64,000 bases of DNA from Laccaria trichodermophora (GCA_018417955.1 JACTVC010000018.1:496001-560000); one strand, 5' to 3'; positions 29,146 through 41,299 are shown, counted from the first letter of the stretch. Translations and numbers: made by a program. The notes: a model not told the origin generated them from the sequence alone.

Positions 29146-30804
29146 TTACAAGCAGGGGGGCATAAGAAAATCCACAATTCGAATATATCCAGCAGCCGTC
29201 GTGACAACTAATCGACCTGCTGCTGGACAAAAGTCGAAATCCTGTAGTGCAACCTCCTCCCCGATGAAGAGACGTCGAGTGGCGGGGGTCGCCATGCCAT
29301 CGGGATCACCCAATGGCATGTTCATAAGGCTGATATTTACTTTGTCATCGGCCTGCCACGTTAAGGCAAGCGACTTGCCACAAAACCGTATGTGTCGTAA
29401 AAAGTTCAGGGACATCGTCGCAATGGGAAAAGAGACAATGCCCACTTGTTGTGGATCAAACGTCTGGTAATCGAGGTTGCTTGGAACAGATTTGAAGGTG
29501 TAGTATCGCATAGAAGCATATAAAGCATCGGGTGTCGGGCTGCACAATCCAAAGAGAGGGAGTCTCGACTGTCCTGCAGAAATCCACTGACTAGGGGGAG
29601 AAACTCGAAGGGATTGAGCTGGCGATGGTGTACGAATTTCCGATCTGGGAAGGAGCTGGATGACCGCAGCCTTCATATCGTCTGATACTGGCAAATACAG
29701 TGAGCTAGGCACGTCCCAGACGGTCAATTTCCCGAGTTCAACGAGAAGGAGGGTGTCAGCAAAGAGTATAGCCTTGTAGAAAAAAATTAGTCAATAAAAT
29801 AGAGCGATTAATATCTGGCGAGTGACTGACACCATTCGGTTGATGTATTACATGAGTGTACTCCCAACTGATTGCCTTGTTTTGGATAAAATCCCAGACC
29901 GTGATGAGCTTGTTACCAGAACTGCAGGCTAGTGTGTTTTTGTGGATGTATGCATTATCAAGTGTCCCTTCGACCTTCAAGGAATGAGTGAGACGAAAAG
30001 CTACGTCCGGAGCGGATGGGTATATTTCGTAGATTGACACGCAGTTGTCCATGTTCAAGCTCCTATGATTTGTGTGGGATGTACATTGAAGATTAACTGG
30101 CGAGATGCTCACATTTGTTCGATACAAACGTAGACTCCATGACCATCCGGAGTTGGGCTGGTGACACTGACAAAGGATCCTGGTGGTGTAGGAAGCACTG
30201 CTAGAGGGGACAGTTTCATTCGGATTCCTGCATGAATTCCGAGGTCCCAAAGGGGTACGCCGTGTTGCATCGTATCAGCAAACAAAAACCGACCGCCCGG
30301 AATGAGTAAAAGGGTGACACAGATAATGGGTACGTTCTCATCATCCGTCGAAAAGACGGGCGGTAATCGAGGCTTAAGGATGGAAGTCCCAACGGGTTTG
30401 ATATCTCCTTCAGATGGAATATTATCTTTCGCGTATTTTATGAATTTAAAAGGCGACAAGGCGGCGTGTTCAAGTTCGATTTGTGAGAGATTTTCAAGTG
30501 GGTAGAACGTGGACAAATTTATGCCGTGTATCAAACACACTCGGCACAAGGCGTTGATCCACACAATTCGCAATTTTGTGACGGTGCACAACGATTTAGA
30601 GGTCTCAAAGAAAAATGACAAAGAATCTGTTAGTATCAAACATTCTGAGGATAGGGTGATCAATACCTTGCGAAGAGAGATGATGTCGTCTGGGTCCAGA
30701 AAAGTTTGAATTTGGATTAAGATGTCGGTGGGAAGAGAGGGGTGGGCATATTCGGACGTGGTCTGTGATCGTCGAAGATCGGAGGCAGGCCCCTTGGACA
30801 TCAT
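29146..30804 (-). CDS. F-box protein with WD-like motifs, copy B
   Basis: Four exons at the same places as in copy A: 30667-30804, 30113-30603, 29831-30062, 29146-29772, totalling 495 residues without a stop. Compared with copy A it has an in-frame 9-base insertion (residues NIP after AKD), one residue fewer in the RLF-GEE segment and a slightly longer C-terminus (MPPCL). Donor sites differ by single bases (GTGAGC for GTAAGC) but stay functional. F-box at the N-terminus, WD-like motifs downstream. Both copies staying open at this divergence suggests they are still used or the duplication is recent. Confidence 0.85.
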
Positions 30805-30985
30805 GAATGGGTCCGATTTCTAGCGCAAGTATTGACGAGTTCAACAGTCGAAGTCATTGCCAAGCGCCGGAGATCAAAGGAATCCAAGACACGTGATGAA
30901 CGGAAAGACTCCTATCTTAGTATCTAGAGGCAATCCAGGTGGCAAACAAGTGGCAAATGACTTTGACACGAAGAAAAACCCTGGA

Positions 30986-31575
30986 ATCGATTCACAATAT
31001 CAAAGTTATCATATACAGGCTGGTCAGGAGCGTAACCCACTACTAACGTAAGTAGCGGGAATGTCATTCTGACAGTAAACTTATAGTTGATAGAGTGAGA
31101 AGTATATTAAAATGATCTGAATGTACACTACATAATCATTATTGTCCGTTTTGAAGACGCAGTGACCAGTCTGCAGAGGTGCTTGAGCATGGAGGACGGT
31201 GGAAGGAAAACAAGTTGCGAGGATTGAAGCAGCTGATGAGGCTCAAGGAGAACGTGAGCCGTGATTTACATGAGGTAGAGAGGGAGTTGTAGGGACGAGT
31301 AGAGAGGGGCGTATACTTACCTGGTCACATCCAACATCCCCGCTTGCTGCCATGGGCTTCCGACTCGTTCGTTGAGTCCAATCCTGCATCGCGCTGCATT
31401 TCGTCGCCACTTCGATAAACGACGAACAACGTTGCTTGCCACATTGCTGTCTCCCTCTTCCCTCGTCCTTCGTGATAGTACATCCTTGTCCATGGTCTTG
31501 GCCATGGTGTGGTCGTCCATTGTCGTGGTGGCATGCTCGTCCCTCGTACATCAGGAAAACGGTTCTGGGCTGTAG
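30986..31575. other. No supported gene
   Basis: Short overlapping frames only. A GTCGTCC-containing stretch near 31510 superficially recalls the transposon arrays but lacks their repetition. Confidence 0.4.
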
Positions 31576-31577
31576 TT

Positions 31578-32325
31578 TGGCTATATTTACATAGTCTCCA
31601 TAGGCTCAGTAGGTCAACATAGGTTAATCATTACCTCTGTAGACTATGGTAGGTACAAAAGATACTCTGAGCCTACAGTAGATTATCAAAATAAATTTCA
31701 CCTCATCAAAAATTTGAAATGATGGAGACATGATATCACAGTCAATGGGGTATGAGGGAAATTATGATCATAATACCAGTATATATGATACAAGCTACCC
31801 TGGGCCACAATTTATTAGACACATCTTCTCACTGTTTGCAGTGGAGGTGAACATTGGGTGAACAATTTATAAAAAGTTTTCCCAGCAGTAGTGGTATGTA
31901 TAGTGCAAAGAGCCAGATATTGCAAAGGCTCCTATAGACTAACTGTAATATTGCATGTGCGATGACTGGATCTCTTGTATAGGCCTCTCCATAAGACTCT
32001 GAGTTCAATTCCCCAAAGATGTAATATTTATTCACTAAGTTTCCCTTGCCCATGTCATTAAAGTTTGAAGACTCGTCGAATCATCATCTTCGAAATTGTC
32101 ACATATCATTGTGAAAAATGATGGTAGAGTGAGCACCTCAGCAAGAGGGGAAGCTACATTTTCAGCAGAAGGGGGTTGAGATACAGTACCTATGGCAACC
32201 TACCACCAGCCTACATAGGGTACTCACTGACCTATGTAATCTATATATCAGGGGGGAACCTATGAAGCTATGGTCCCTACATAGGCTCCATAGACCTACA
32301 TAGGTCTCAACCGATTTCCTGATGT
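31578..32325. repeat. Possible non-autonomous element with CCTATGTAGG-type motifs at both ends
   Basis: CATAGG, CCTATG and CCTACATAGG motifs cluster at 31590-31690 and again at 32185-32315, with an AT-rich middle lacking them. The layout recalls the palindrome-rich subterminal blocks of elements 1 and 2, but the motif differs. I found no convincing terminal repeat or target duplication, so limits are approximate. Confidence 0.45.
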
Positions 32326-32339
32326 AGTGGTGGTCTGTT

Positions 32340-34196
32340 GTTGTCAAGGACGACGACTGTCATGAACATTCAAAGCAGTGGCCGCAGGTGCGAAGGAAGA
32401 CGCTTGGGAAGGCGGTTGAGAGAGCTGAAGTGGAGGTGTGGAGGTTCAAGCAAATGCGCACGGAGAGGATTGGACCATGATGATGGGAGCCGCGGACGGG
32501 TCGTCTGACATTGACTGTCACGGTAATCATTCGTGAAACTTCCCAATCCGTTGTTGACATACCAGCCTTGAGTATCCCAAATCTCATGATGTGGCTGCGG
32601 CAACGATGCGATTGAAGAAAAAAATCGTGCAAATTCTGGTCAAATTTGTTGGACTTGAACCTGCTGCTCCTCGCCAAGCATATCCAAGTTCACCAATCAA
32701 TAATAGCTTAACAGAGCCTTCAAAGTTACTCTTTGGCGAAATTCAAAAGGACATCTTGTCCCTCGTACCCCCATCTCCTCCAAGAACAAAGGTGTCGGGA
32801 GAAAGATCTGTCCTTAGAATGGAACCACCGGCAGCTGTGACTTTTGACCAGCCGTGTGTTTCGGATACAAAGGTGGAGGTGGAGGTGGAGGGGGGATGTC
32901 AAGGTGACAGGTCTAGTCCGACCATGCAGTCATGGGCTTGATGTTGAGAGGAATAGCGAGTTTGTCCTTCGTGTATGCTGGCTGGCAATGGTGCGATACC
33001 TCCCTTCAACATACTTCTGCGAAGAACCCCTCCTATAGCTAGCTGCACCACACCGGTCGCCAATCTCCATGCACATGAAACATGAGAAAAGACATCTTCA
33101 GGTTGTTGTGTTTGTTTAAAGAGGGACGAAGAGCTGCACCAGACATCCTGACTCCAATGCCCAGCATCAGAAATGACATAGTAGCTCATCTCTGGGAGTC
33201 CTTTGGAATGAGGTGGAACAATACTATGCAGACCGTGCAAATTTTGTTTGGGTTGAGGGTAAGTACTTGGTGTGAAAAGGGGAGGAGAAAAATGGGAGGG
33301 AAGGGGAGGAGGAAATCAGTCAGAGACTGGGTGGGCGAGGGAAGGGGAGGTGGAAGGTGGAAGAGAAAGTAAGGAAGGTGAAGGGAAAGCTTCCAGGTTG
33401 GGGTCAAAATGGGAGGAAGAGATGGCCATGCGTCTCCGGGTGCTTGTCTTGGGTCCAGGAACGATTGCGCAGAAAGGGTAGACTTTCAAGCGGACTTGGG
33501 ATGGAGGGTATCGTCTTCAGCGCTCCGCGTCCACGTCCATATCCTGCCCGAACGGTCCTGGATATCCTACCCGAGCAACTCATTCGTGCTGATCTACAAG
33601 GAGGAACGACAAAACGCTGCATTGAAGTTCGCACATTGGCTTCTACACCGAGAGGCAAGAGCCCAATCGGTGAGTGGGGTGTCGGCATGCGAGTACGTGG
33701 ACATGTAGCGTTAGCTGGCCCTCCTTAAGGCGGACACTAGGGAACCCATTCCCAGCTGTGGGTGCTCGGTCCTGGCTTGTGGGTGCATACAAGCGAAACA
33801 CAAAAAATAAGGTTGTTCCACATTAGTGGTGGTACGTCCGTATCGACGTTCAGGTCAATCGATTTCTGTGGGTGTAAAATGGTCAGCGTTTGAGTGCGGC
33901 GCGTCTCAGCACATGAGAACGCACCCTCGCGGTATTCGGGGGTTGATTAGTCATCACTGTCTTGGGAGAGCCAAAGCTCAGCGCGCGGAAAGCGATGTTT
34001 GAATCGACTATCACTGTCAGCCTCTGTATAACGATGGCTAAATGTCAGCCTCCCTCTATAGAAAAAGAGGTCGTTCCCTTTTCTGCGCTTCCTCATTATC
34101 TCCTGCCCTCTCACTACCATCATCCCCAATCCCTAAGCAAGTTCGTTTTATATATCTTCTCGCCTTCCTTCCTAGCTAACCTCTACTCCCAGAAGA
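32340..34196. other. Unassigned stretch with a purine-rich run
   Basis: Several frames of 60-120 residues overlap on both strands without recognisable domains. One plus-strand stretch at 33510-33665 (LPERSWISYPSNSFVLIYKE, followed by a GTGAGT donor near 33672) looks protein-like but could not be extended. 33255-33400 is rich in GGGAGG and GGAAGG. Confidence 0.35.
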
Positions 34197-34926
34197 ATGT
34201 CGTTGTCACCATCTCGCAATTCATCGTGAGTGCCTGCCTATTCACATCCCTAGATCTACTCAGACAGATTTTGATTCGTCCTGCCAAGCCCAACGTCTGA
34301 CGACGGCTCTACTACCCCCGTCTCTTGTAAGTCCTGTCAGCACATGACCTTCAACGTTGACTTATTTCATGATTACTTGATGACTACTAGTGGGTACTAA
34401 GGTTTCCAGGCTGGAGAGCGGTCTTGAAAGGTTGGAGAGCAGGGTTGGTGGGTTGGAGAGTATGATGGAGGTGGCTAAGATGGATTGCAAAGATAAGCAA
34501 GATGACGAGACTACCCCGCTCACTTATACAGATGTGTCCCAAAACGGTGTTTTCGTGCTGGGCTGGGTGGGGGAATGTTCGCCGTGGGCGTGCCCTCAAC
34601 AGTGCATGGGGCAATCTCAAGGGGGTCAGGAATACATGGCATTAGGGGCCATAGGTAGTCTACAAAAGTTGTAAAGTCTGACATAGGGCCTCGCCCTAAT
34701 GGACTCTAAATTTGACTTGAAAAAAAAAAAAAAAAAAAAAATGATGGAGGTGGTCCAAAATGAGTTGAGGTTGGTCCGTAGAACCATTCAGAACGGTACG
34801 CATTTCTTTTTTTCATTTTACAATCACGTCCTAATATTCAATGCTGCTACCATAGTCGAGCTTTTAGCCGGCACTTTTATGGTTACGTATGTTGTTATCA
34901 ATTCACGACGCTTATTGCGATGGTAA
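34197..34926 (+). pseudogene. Small coiled-coil protein gene split by a retroposon
   Basis: Exons 34197-34225, 34289-34326, 34391-34474 resuming at 34754-34795, and 34856-34926 join in frame once the insert at 34475-34740 and one target copy are ignored; all introns have GT-AG ends. The product of about 85 residues begins MSLSPSRNSSPTSDDGSTTP, has a heptad-like segment VSRLESGLERLESRVGGLES (parallel coiled coil) and a hydrophobic C-terminal stretch LLAGTFMVTYVVI followed by basic NSRRLLRW, which could be a tail anchor. The insert introduces a stop at about 34674. Family unknown. Confidence 0.65.
34475..34740 (+). mobile_element. Poly(A)-tailed retroposon (SINE-like or processed RNA insert)
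   Basis: A 266 bp insert ends in 21 A residues (34720-34740) and is flanked by a perfect 13-bp direct repeat ATGATGGAGGTGG (34462-34474 and 34741-34753). Poly(A) plus a 10-20 bp target duplication is the mark of target-primed reverse transcription by LINE machinery. I see no clear pol III A and B boxes, so it could be a SINE of another origin or a retroposed transcript. Confidence 0.85.
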
Positions 34927-35224
34927 GTTTTCAATAATCTCCTTTATAATGTCAGACTGAAAACTCATTAGATGGATCATGGGTACGAGTAGATAGAGTT
35001 TTTGTGTCACAACATTTCGAGTTACTTTTTATTCTAAGCATTCCAGCTTGATACTGCATAATGCGTGATGACGCTGGTGTGATATGTAACGACAAGCCAT
35101 AGAACTCTCCTCATACATCTTCGGCACATCTCTCATACTGTGCATTGCCCTCGAGTTATGACTCATCTTACTTCATGTCAAACACTCATGATTCTTCATT
35201 TCACAGACATTGACATGAACGTTG

Positions 35225-35709
35225 TACCGACATGAAGGTGGCATCATCAGCGCCCCCCACATCGTTCAAGGGCCTCAGCGGCGCAGCAGTCTTCCAACCT
35301 CAACGCCAAGCTCGCTCTCCCCCTTGTATGGATGTGGACGTGGATATGGAACTTGCGGTCATGTACACGTTATCTCACGCGGCTGAGAGTTCACCTCTGC
35401 ATGGCTGCTTCTGATCTTGCACCCTTTCTGCTGTCTGCGACGTCAGTGCTTTTGTTCTGTTTCTTAGAACAAAGTGCAGAAGGAGCAGATGGTTGCGTTG
35501 TGCTGGAGTAGTTGACCTGGAGAAAACACTTGGGAATGAATGGGTAGTGGTCTCGAGGTACGTTTCTATTATCGTTGTGTGTTTGACCTTCGTTTTGACG
35601 TTCTGCATCTCATTGTTCTCCTCCCCTTCATGTTCTTCTTCCCATGTCCTCAAAAGGTCAATGCTAACGATCATTCAAATCACAGGTACTCACTTGAAGA
35701 TCTAGATCG
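35225..35709 (+). repeat. Partial inverted copy of the sequence at 39785-41060
   Basis: AAGGTGGCATCATCAGCG, CAAGCTCGCTCTCCCCCTT and CTGCTGTCTGCGACGTCAGT here match the minus strand near 41050, 40990 and 40860; then GTTTCTTAGAACAAAGTGCA and GGTACTCACTTGAAGATCTA match the minus strand near 40050 and 39810. The 800 bp between 40058 and 40855 has no counterpart here. Frames are broken; the parent gene is unknown. Confidence 0.75.
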
Positions 35710-38332
35710 ATGCCGAGATGGTCGCTGCTCTCCTCCTGGAAAGAACAAACCCCTCGAGTTTTGCAGGCAAGGTTAGCGAAGCTTCAATCACCACCACCCT
35801 CAACCAGCCACCTTGACGACAACCACCAGGCACTACTCAAGTCATCATGCATCAGTCTCCACACACCCCACAGTCTATGCTCGAGCTCCGGGCCACGTGA
35901 GCAAGCTTGACAATACTCTCACAAAAGGCCGAATGGCCCAACGGGAGAAGCAAGATGTCTACAGACGACGTCTCATGGCAGCCGGGTTTTTTTTGCCCAG
36001 TGATGTACCACATAAAGCGGTGAGACGACAGTGCATCCTGCTCATTCTTTCTTCACTAGCGCCGCCTACTAACCAATACGATGGCACACAGTCCAGCTTT
36101 GGTGGCCATGACACAGCTAACTCCAACCTCCATGTAGACCTCTAGCACCAAGTTGCCTTCAAACATCGAGCGACCCACCAAGTCCCAAGCAAACCTAAGG
36201 TCTCAAATGACATCACCCACCACCGCCCACACCATCAACATGAGCAGCAACACCAACCTAGAAGAGTATTACACCCTCTCCAGACTCTCACACACGAAAG
36301 TGACTGTGAAATAGGCATCATATACAGCACAACATTCTTCGCATGGGTCTCTCATCCCTCCTCCACCCTGTGTCTGGCCAACATCCCACAGAGCACGACG
36401 GAGCACATCGTCCAACTCGCACAAATCACAGACTGTTTGTTCTTACATGAATAATACACAGCTGTACGAAAAATGCATCAAGAAGTGATCATGGACATTG
36501 GCCCTACCAATCCCAAGAAAATGCACCATGCTTTACGCACACTAGCTGCGAGCAACAGGGGTGTCTATGCCTGTCCATTCTTGCTCACGAAGTCTGGGAA
36601 CGTCTAAACCTAGGACAAATCGTCCCGTTGGGGACGGACGAGCCCCCAATCACAACACCCACAGCAACAGACGATGCCACCCCCTCACCCTACTCCCCAA
36701 AGAAACAAACAGCCTACGTGCGAGTCTGCAACATAATAACAGGCGAAGAACAAAAAATGGTATCCAACGACGCCCCCCTCCTCTCATGTACCGTTGAAAT
36801 GCTAAACTTCAACATGGCTACCAAATCGCCGTCATCGACAAAATCCAAATGATAGCGGACTCACAGCGCGGAAGCGGTTGGACGAGCAGTACCCAGTATC
36901 CTCGCCGAAGAACTCCATTTATGTGGCGAAACAACTGCCGTTCCGGTCACTTGCAAGATACAGACGACGAAGCCATTATTAGGCGCTATGAACGACTGAC
37001 TTTGAAAGTTGCTGAAACGAGTTTAGGGGGCGATTTGGGGAGGGTTGAGAAGGGGCATTGTATTGTGACGTTTAAGAGGAGTTCGATATTCGCTAAGTGT
37101 GAAGAAGGAGGTGGATAGGAGGACGGGGATGAAGTGTGCGGTTGTTTATGGGCGGCCACCACCTGAGATTATGAGTGAGCAGGCGGCACTTTTCAATGAT
37201 CCAAAGAGTGGGTATGATGTTATGGTTGGGAGTGATGCTATAGGAATGGGGGGGTTGAATTTGTACGTTCGTTTCTTCTGCTATTGACTGAAAACTAACT
37301 GATGAGGATACAGGAAAATCTGACAAATTATATTCGTATGCTTGACTAAATACTCTGCAGGTGCTCTCTCAACATCCGAAATCAAACAAATAGCAGGCGG
37401 TGCGGACAACATCTCTCTTCTTCTTCTTCCTCCTCCTCACATTGCGGCTACGCAACAACACTCCATCCCGCAGACCTCCCCATGCTCTCCTCAGCCCTCT
37501 CAAAGCCATCCAAACCAGTCCACCACGCACACATAACCTACTCCACCACAACCTTCTCTGCTCTCCACTCCCTACTCCCCCCCTCTTCAGCAGGGAGCAC
37601 AAAGACAGTATTAAGCGCGCGTGCATATATCGGGCGACTACCCAAATTCGTGAGGTATACATGCGACGCGCAGGTCGATCAGGCGTGCGAGTGTGATGAT
37701 CTTTACGGTGGCGATGCGTGTGCGAACGTTTGAAACATCTGAGTGCGCCTGTAGGATGGAGGGACGAAGTGATGATTGGGGTTATGGCGCGGTTTTTGGG
37801 GATGTATAAGGACAGGCAGGAGGTGGATTATTGGGAGGGTGTTGGGGACCTGGGTTTTATGGAGTGTTTGGTTGGGGTTGAGGGTGCTATGCGCGTTCAG
37901 GCTCAGCCTCCCGTTCCCATTCCTATCGACGTGGAGGGGAACAACGACAACGACAAGAACGACAAGGGGAAGAACAAGGGGAGGAAACAGAAAACGAAAG
38001 CAACAAACCCAACCCTCCAAACCCTCGAATCGTTCCATAAGACGGCAGTGATGTATATATGGCTTTCTTATCGGATGCTGGTGTTGTATGCGCAGCAGGG
38101 GGTGGTGGTGAGGGTGAAGAAACAGGTGGAGGTGGCGTTGGAGTGGTGTTTGGAGGGGATGACGGCGGGTGGGTGGGAAGGAGGAGAGTCATAAGGAGGC
38201 AAAGGAGGAGGCAAAGGAGAAGAGGAACGAGAGGGAGAACGAGATGATTATGGCGGCTTTGAGGGCACCGATTAAGGATAAGGAGGGGAAGAGGACAGAG
38301 GGGGGTGCGAATACGCTTGTGGTCGTTCAATA
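35710..38332 (+). pseudogene. SUV3: Mitochondrial SUV3-like RNA helicase, inactive
   Basis: SUV3 is the DExH helicase partner of the mitochondrial RNA degradosome. In order: an Arg/Ser-rich leader (MPRWSLLSSWKEQTPRVLQA), GPTNPKKMHHALRTLA where the family has a GxxxxGKT P-loop, LGQIVPLGTDEPP, CNIITGEEQKMVSNDAPLLS, AVIDKIQMIADSQRGSGWT where motif II should be DEIQ, CAVVYGRPPPEIMSEQAALF, VMVGSDAIGMG, STSEIKQIAGGAD where an arginine-rich AGRAGR is expected, and a long open C-terminus with FHKTAVMYIWLSYRML and ALEWCLEGM. Several one-base frameshifts occur. Loss of the P-loop GKT and the DExH glutamate means no ATPase even if translated. A functional copy probably exists elsewhere. Confidence 0.85.
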
Positions 38333-38549
38333 ACGGTTTATAGTATTTAGTGCTTTATTTCAATCTTTTGGAATCGTGAATTCGAGAAGCCATGAGCACA
38401 ATGGAGTTTTTTCACTGTCCTACTTACAGTCTTTCAGGCCGAAAAAATCATCACATAAATAATGGATAAGACAAAGTAGGCTGGAATCTCGAAATGATGG
38501 TAACAATGAGTAGTCATATGTCCGGGAATGTGTGTAGTATGCAGGTTCC

Positions 38550-39456
38550 TCAAGTGCTCGACCCCATGGCTTTGGCGACCTTACAGGCTTTGGATTTGGC
38601 ATGTGGCCGTGTTGTGACGAAATGGACCACCTGTTGGCCTGCACTGCGTTCGTCCCTCCCATCTATGCGTGTTGATGGGATACATCCGTTGATCTCCGCC
38701 TCGATTGAATGGCCTAAACATTCCTCAAACAACTTGCTGAACTCCGCCTTGCCCTCCCCCATAACTTCGATCGCCAAAGCTACCTCCAGTGATTCTGCTG
38801 AATGCGCACTGACATCGGCAACATCTCTATATTGACTATTTATCAAGAATTTATGTAAGCATAATCAGAAGTGTCAAAAAAGCGATATTGACTCACTTAA
38901 GGAGGTTTTCGAACCTCACTTGCCTTATTCCTGTGTTCGGCAGTAGGTCTCTAATGTTTTGGGAAATCCACGCCTTGCGGGAGCCACACTTATCCGGGGT
39001 GTAGCCCTTTATAGCAAGGTAAGCATCGAGAAAAACGCGTAGGGCGATGCAGGCTAGGGGGCGAATTCGTTCATGAAGCTTCTGAATGTCGATCTTAAGA
39101 CGAGTGTTGTCGTCCTCCAGCAGCTTGATGGCATCCTGCTGCTTTGCGAACTGTGAGGTTGTCTCCCTCGTTAAGGCTTCCAGTCGCCGTTCGAGTTGGC
39201 TCATGGAGGGTGACATCTTGCTCGCCATGGCATCTGGCAGCTCGAATGTGAGTCGTGGGTTGGCTGAAGTGCAAACGAGGTCTTTTTCGTGACTCGCAGA
39301 TGGGGATATTAGGGCAAGGTTTTCAAAGGATGAGAGGACAGTCGACTTCGCCAGGCCGACCAACTGCAGGCGCGTGGAGCCTGGTTTCACGTTGAGGCAA
39401 ACATCATCTTCGTAAACCTTTTTGAAGATCCGAGTTTTGATGATTGTCGCAGACAT
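38550..39456 (-). CDS. Unknown coiled-coil protein
   Basis: Two exons, 38897-39456 and 38550-38835, with a 61-bp intron (GTGAGT to AATAG), give 281 residues. The start MSATIIKTRIFKK was chosen as the ATG beginning the continuous protein-like region; the same frame stays open upstream but reads low-complexity sequence. Residues about 110-160 form a coiled coil (MSQLERRLEALTRETTSQFA then EDDNTRLKIDIQKLHERI). The second exon is acidic then basic. No domain recognised. It lies convergent with the SUV3 pseudogene. Confidence 0.6.
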
Positions 39457-39784
39457 CTCCGAATCCAAAGGAGAACGATTGGAGAGTGAGTCGCAGAGAA
39501 AGGAGATTTCAGCCAGTCTTGTGTGTTGGTCTTTGTTTGGTTGCACCTGTTTAGGGCAAACAACCCCACATATAGCCGAGATTTGTGTGCCTCTTGGGTA
39601 GCTCAACGGGGATCGGCGACGGTGGGAGGTGAACGTGTGGGGAAGCGGTGAGGGGGACAGGTAGACTGAGAAGCTCGCGACAAAGGGGAGGGCGCCTGCT
39701 AAGGGCGAGAAAGGAATGGCGGTCCGGAGCCTGAGGATGGACTTGCCCGGCTTGATGGTATTGCCGAGGAAATGAGCGAGTATG

Positions 39785-41060
39785 ACACCATGATATCCGT
39801 CTAGATGCTCAAGTGAGTTATCTGTGATTTGTGTGATCATTAGCATTTGCCTTTGGGAAGAAAAACATGGAGGGGAGGATAACAATGAGACGCAGAACGT
39901 CAAAACGAAGCACAAACACACAAAAGAAAAGTGAAAAGATAATGGAAGAAAGGAACGTACCCCGAGACCACTATCCATTCATTCGCAAGCGTTTTCTCCA
40001 GCTACTCCAGCACAACACATTCTGCCTCTTCTGCACTCTGTTCTAGGAAACAAAACGGAAGCCATCAGTCCTTGTCTTGAAAGAAGCGCGGTTTGAAGTA
40101 GTCACGTTGTGCCAAAGTCATAGGTCCTGGAGCTTTACAGGTGGAGGCGCCAACTCTCCGTCGTTTCCAACCAGACGTAACCAACATCCTCTCCACATTC
40201 GAAAATCCCGACTCGTTCGATTGATTGCAGACACATGATAACAGCCGTTTGGGTCGCGCGCACAACCAGAAGGGCCGTGGACGCCGCTGGAGGACGAGAC
40301 GACAACGCAGCAATGTGATCCGTGAAAGTGATGGTGGGCATAATCAGAGGCGTCATGTCTTTAGAGAGTAAGAGTAAGAGTTAAGACGATGACTACGACA
40401 AGGGGAGAAGAGGGAGAAGGGAGACGAGAAGAGGAACCATGGAGAGCAGGAAACAATCAAACGGGGGAATGATGAAGAAGAAAAGGCACTCACGCAGTAT
40501 TCAAATGTCATAACGCGGCTGCAAGTCCCAATTGACCAGCACATAATTGAGGTGTACCCAACCCATTTCAGGATTGACCTTCGTGGTATGAAAGTTGGCT
40601 GAGGCTGGGACCCAAGGCGCACGTGACTCTGAAACCAAGGGCGACAGGAAATCCGATATTCGGTCTCGGTTCCCGTGGATTCCGGAGGATATGGCAATGA
40701 TGTGGCGAAGATGGGGTTAGATAAAAGGCGTCACGGCGCAACGTCTCTAGCAGCTTAGGATCGAGGAGGTATTCGGTGCTACACTGGAGCAAAGCGCCTT
40801 GGGTGTCACGGTGAAAGTGACCATGGAAAGTGCAAGTGATCAGTCGAACTGACGTCGCAGACAGCAGAAGGGGCGCAAGATCAGGAGCAGTCGTCCAGAG
40901 GTGGACTCTTTAGCCACGTAAGATATCGTGTCCATGAGCAAGTTCATCTGCAGGTCCCGCATCCGCATTCACGTCCATAGAAGGGGGAGAGCGAGCTGCA
41001 GCGTTGAGGTTGGCTGATCGATGTGGAGACGCTGATGATGCCACCTTCGTGTCGGTACGA
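39785..41060 (-). repeat. Longer inverted partner of 35225-35709, remains of an unknown gene
   Basis: The minus strand has exon-like segments (LLQCSTEYLLDPKLLETLRR at about 40770; TITFTDHIAALSSRP at about 40325; IERVGIFECGEDVGYVWLE at about 40190) separated by intron-like GT-AG sequences. The ends match 35225-35709 in inverted orientation, so the SUV3-like pseudogene and the coiled-coil gene lie between two inverted copies. Function unknown; intact status unclear. Confidence 0.55.
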
Positions 41061-41299
41061 CGTTCACGTCACTATCTGCGAATTGAAGAATCATGAGTGT
41101 TGACACGAAGTAAGACGAGTCGCGAGATACAGGCCCTCGAGGGCAAAGAGAAATGATGCACGAAGAAACAGATTCGAAAAGTAAGGGTGGAACCGCAACA
41201 TACCACGAACCAAATTCCACCAGCCGACATCTCCAGTCCAACGATACGGATATTCTTTCTGAGAACGTTAACCGACCTTCGTTTTGACGGTAGTTGAGT

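Larger units (their letters stand above)
27495..30985. repeat. Direct segmental duplication, copy B
   Basis: Partner of 22090-25870. The similarity still shows in ATCTAGAGGCAATCCA (30921 and 25758) and CCCTGGAATCGA (30979), then fades. The copies are separated by about 1.6 kb containing the F-box fragment and the gene at 26210. Confidence 0.85.

Noticed and set aside
31925..32040. Possible tRNA gene (GAGTTCAATTCCCC looks like a B box and flanking bases can pair)
   Set aside because: No A box at the right distance and the T-arm stem does not pair.
33962..34300. A 112-residue plus-strand frame over the start of the coiled-coil gene
   Set aside because: It is in a different frame from the spliced exons and reads through two good introns.
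34475..34740. Retroposon as a classic tRNA-derived SINE
   Set aside because: No A or B box could be found in the insert, so only the retroposition hallmarks are claimed.
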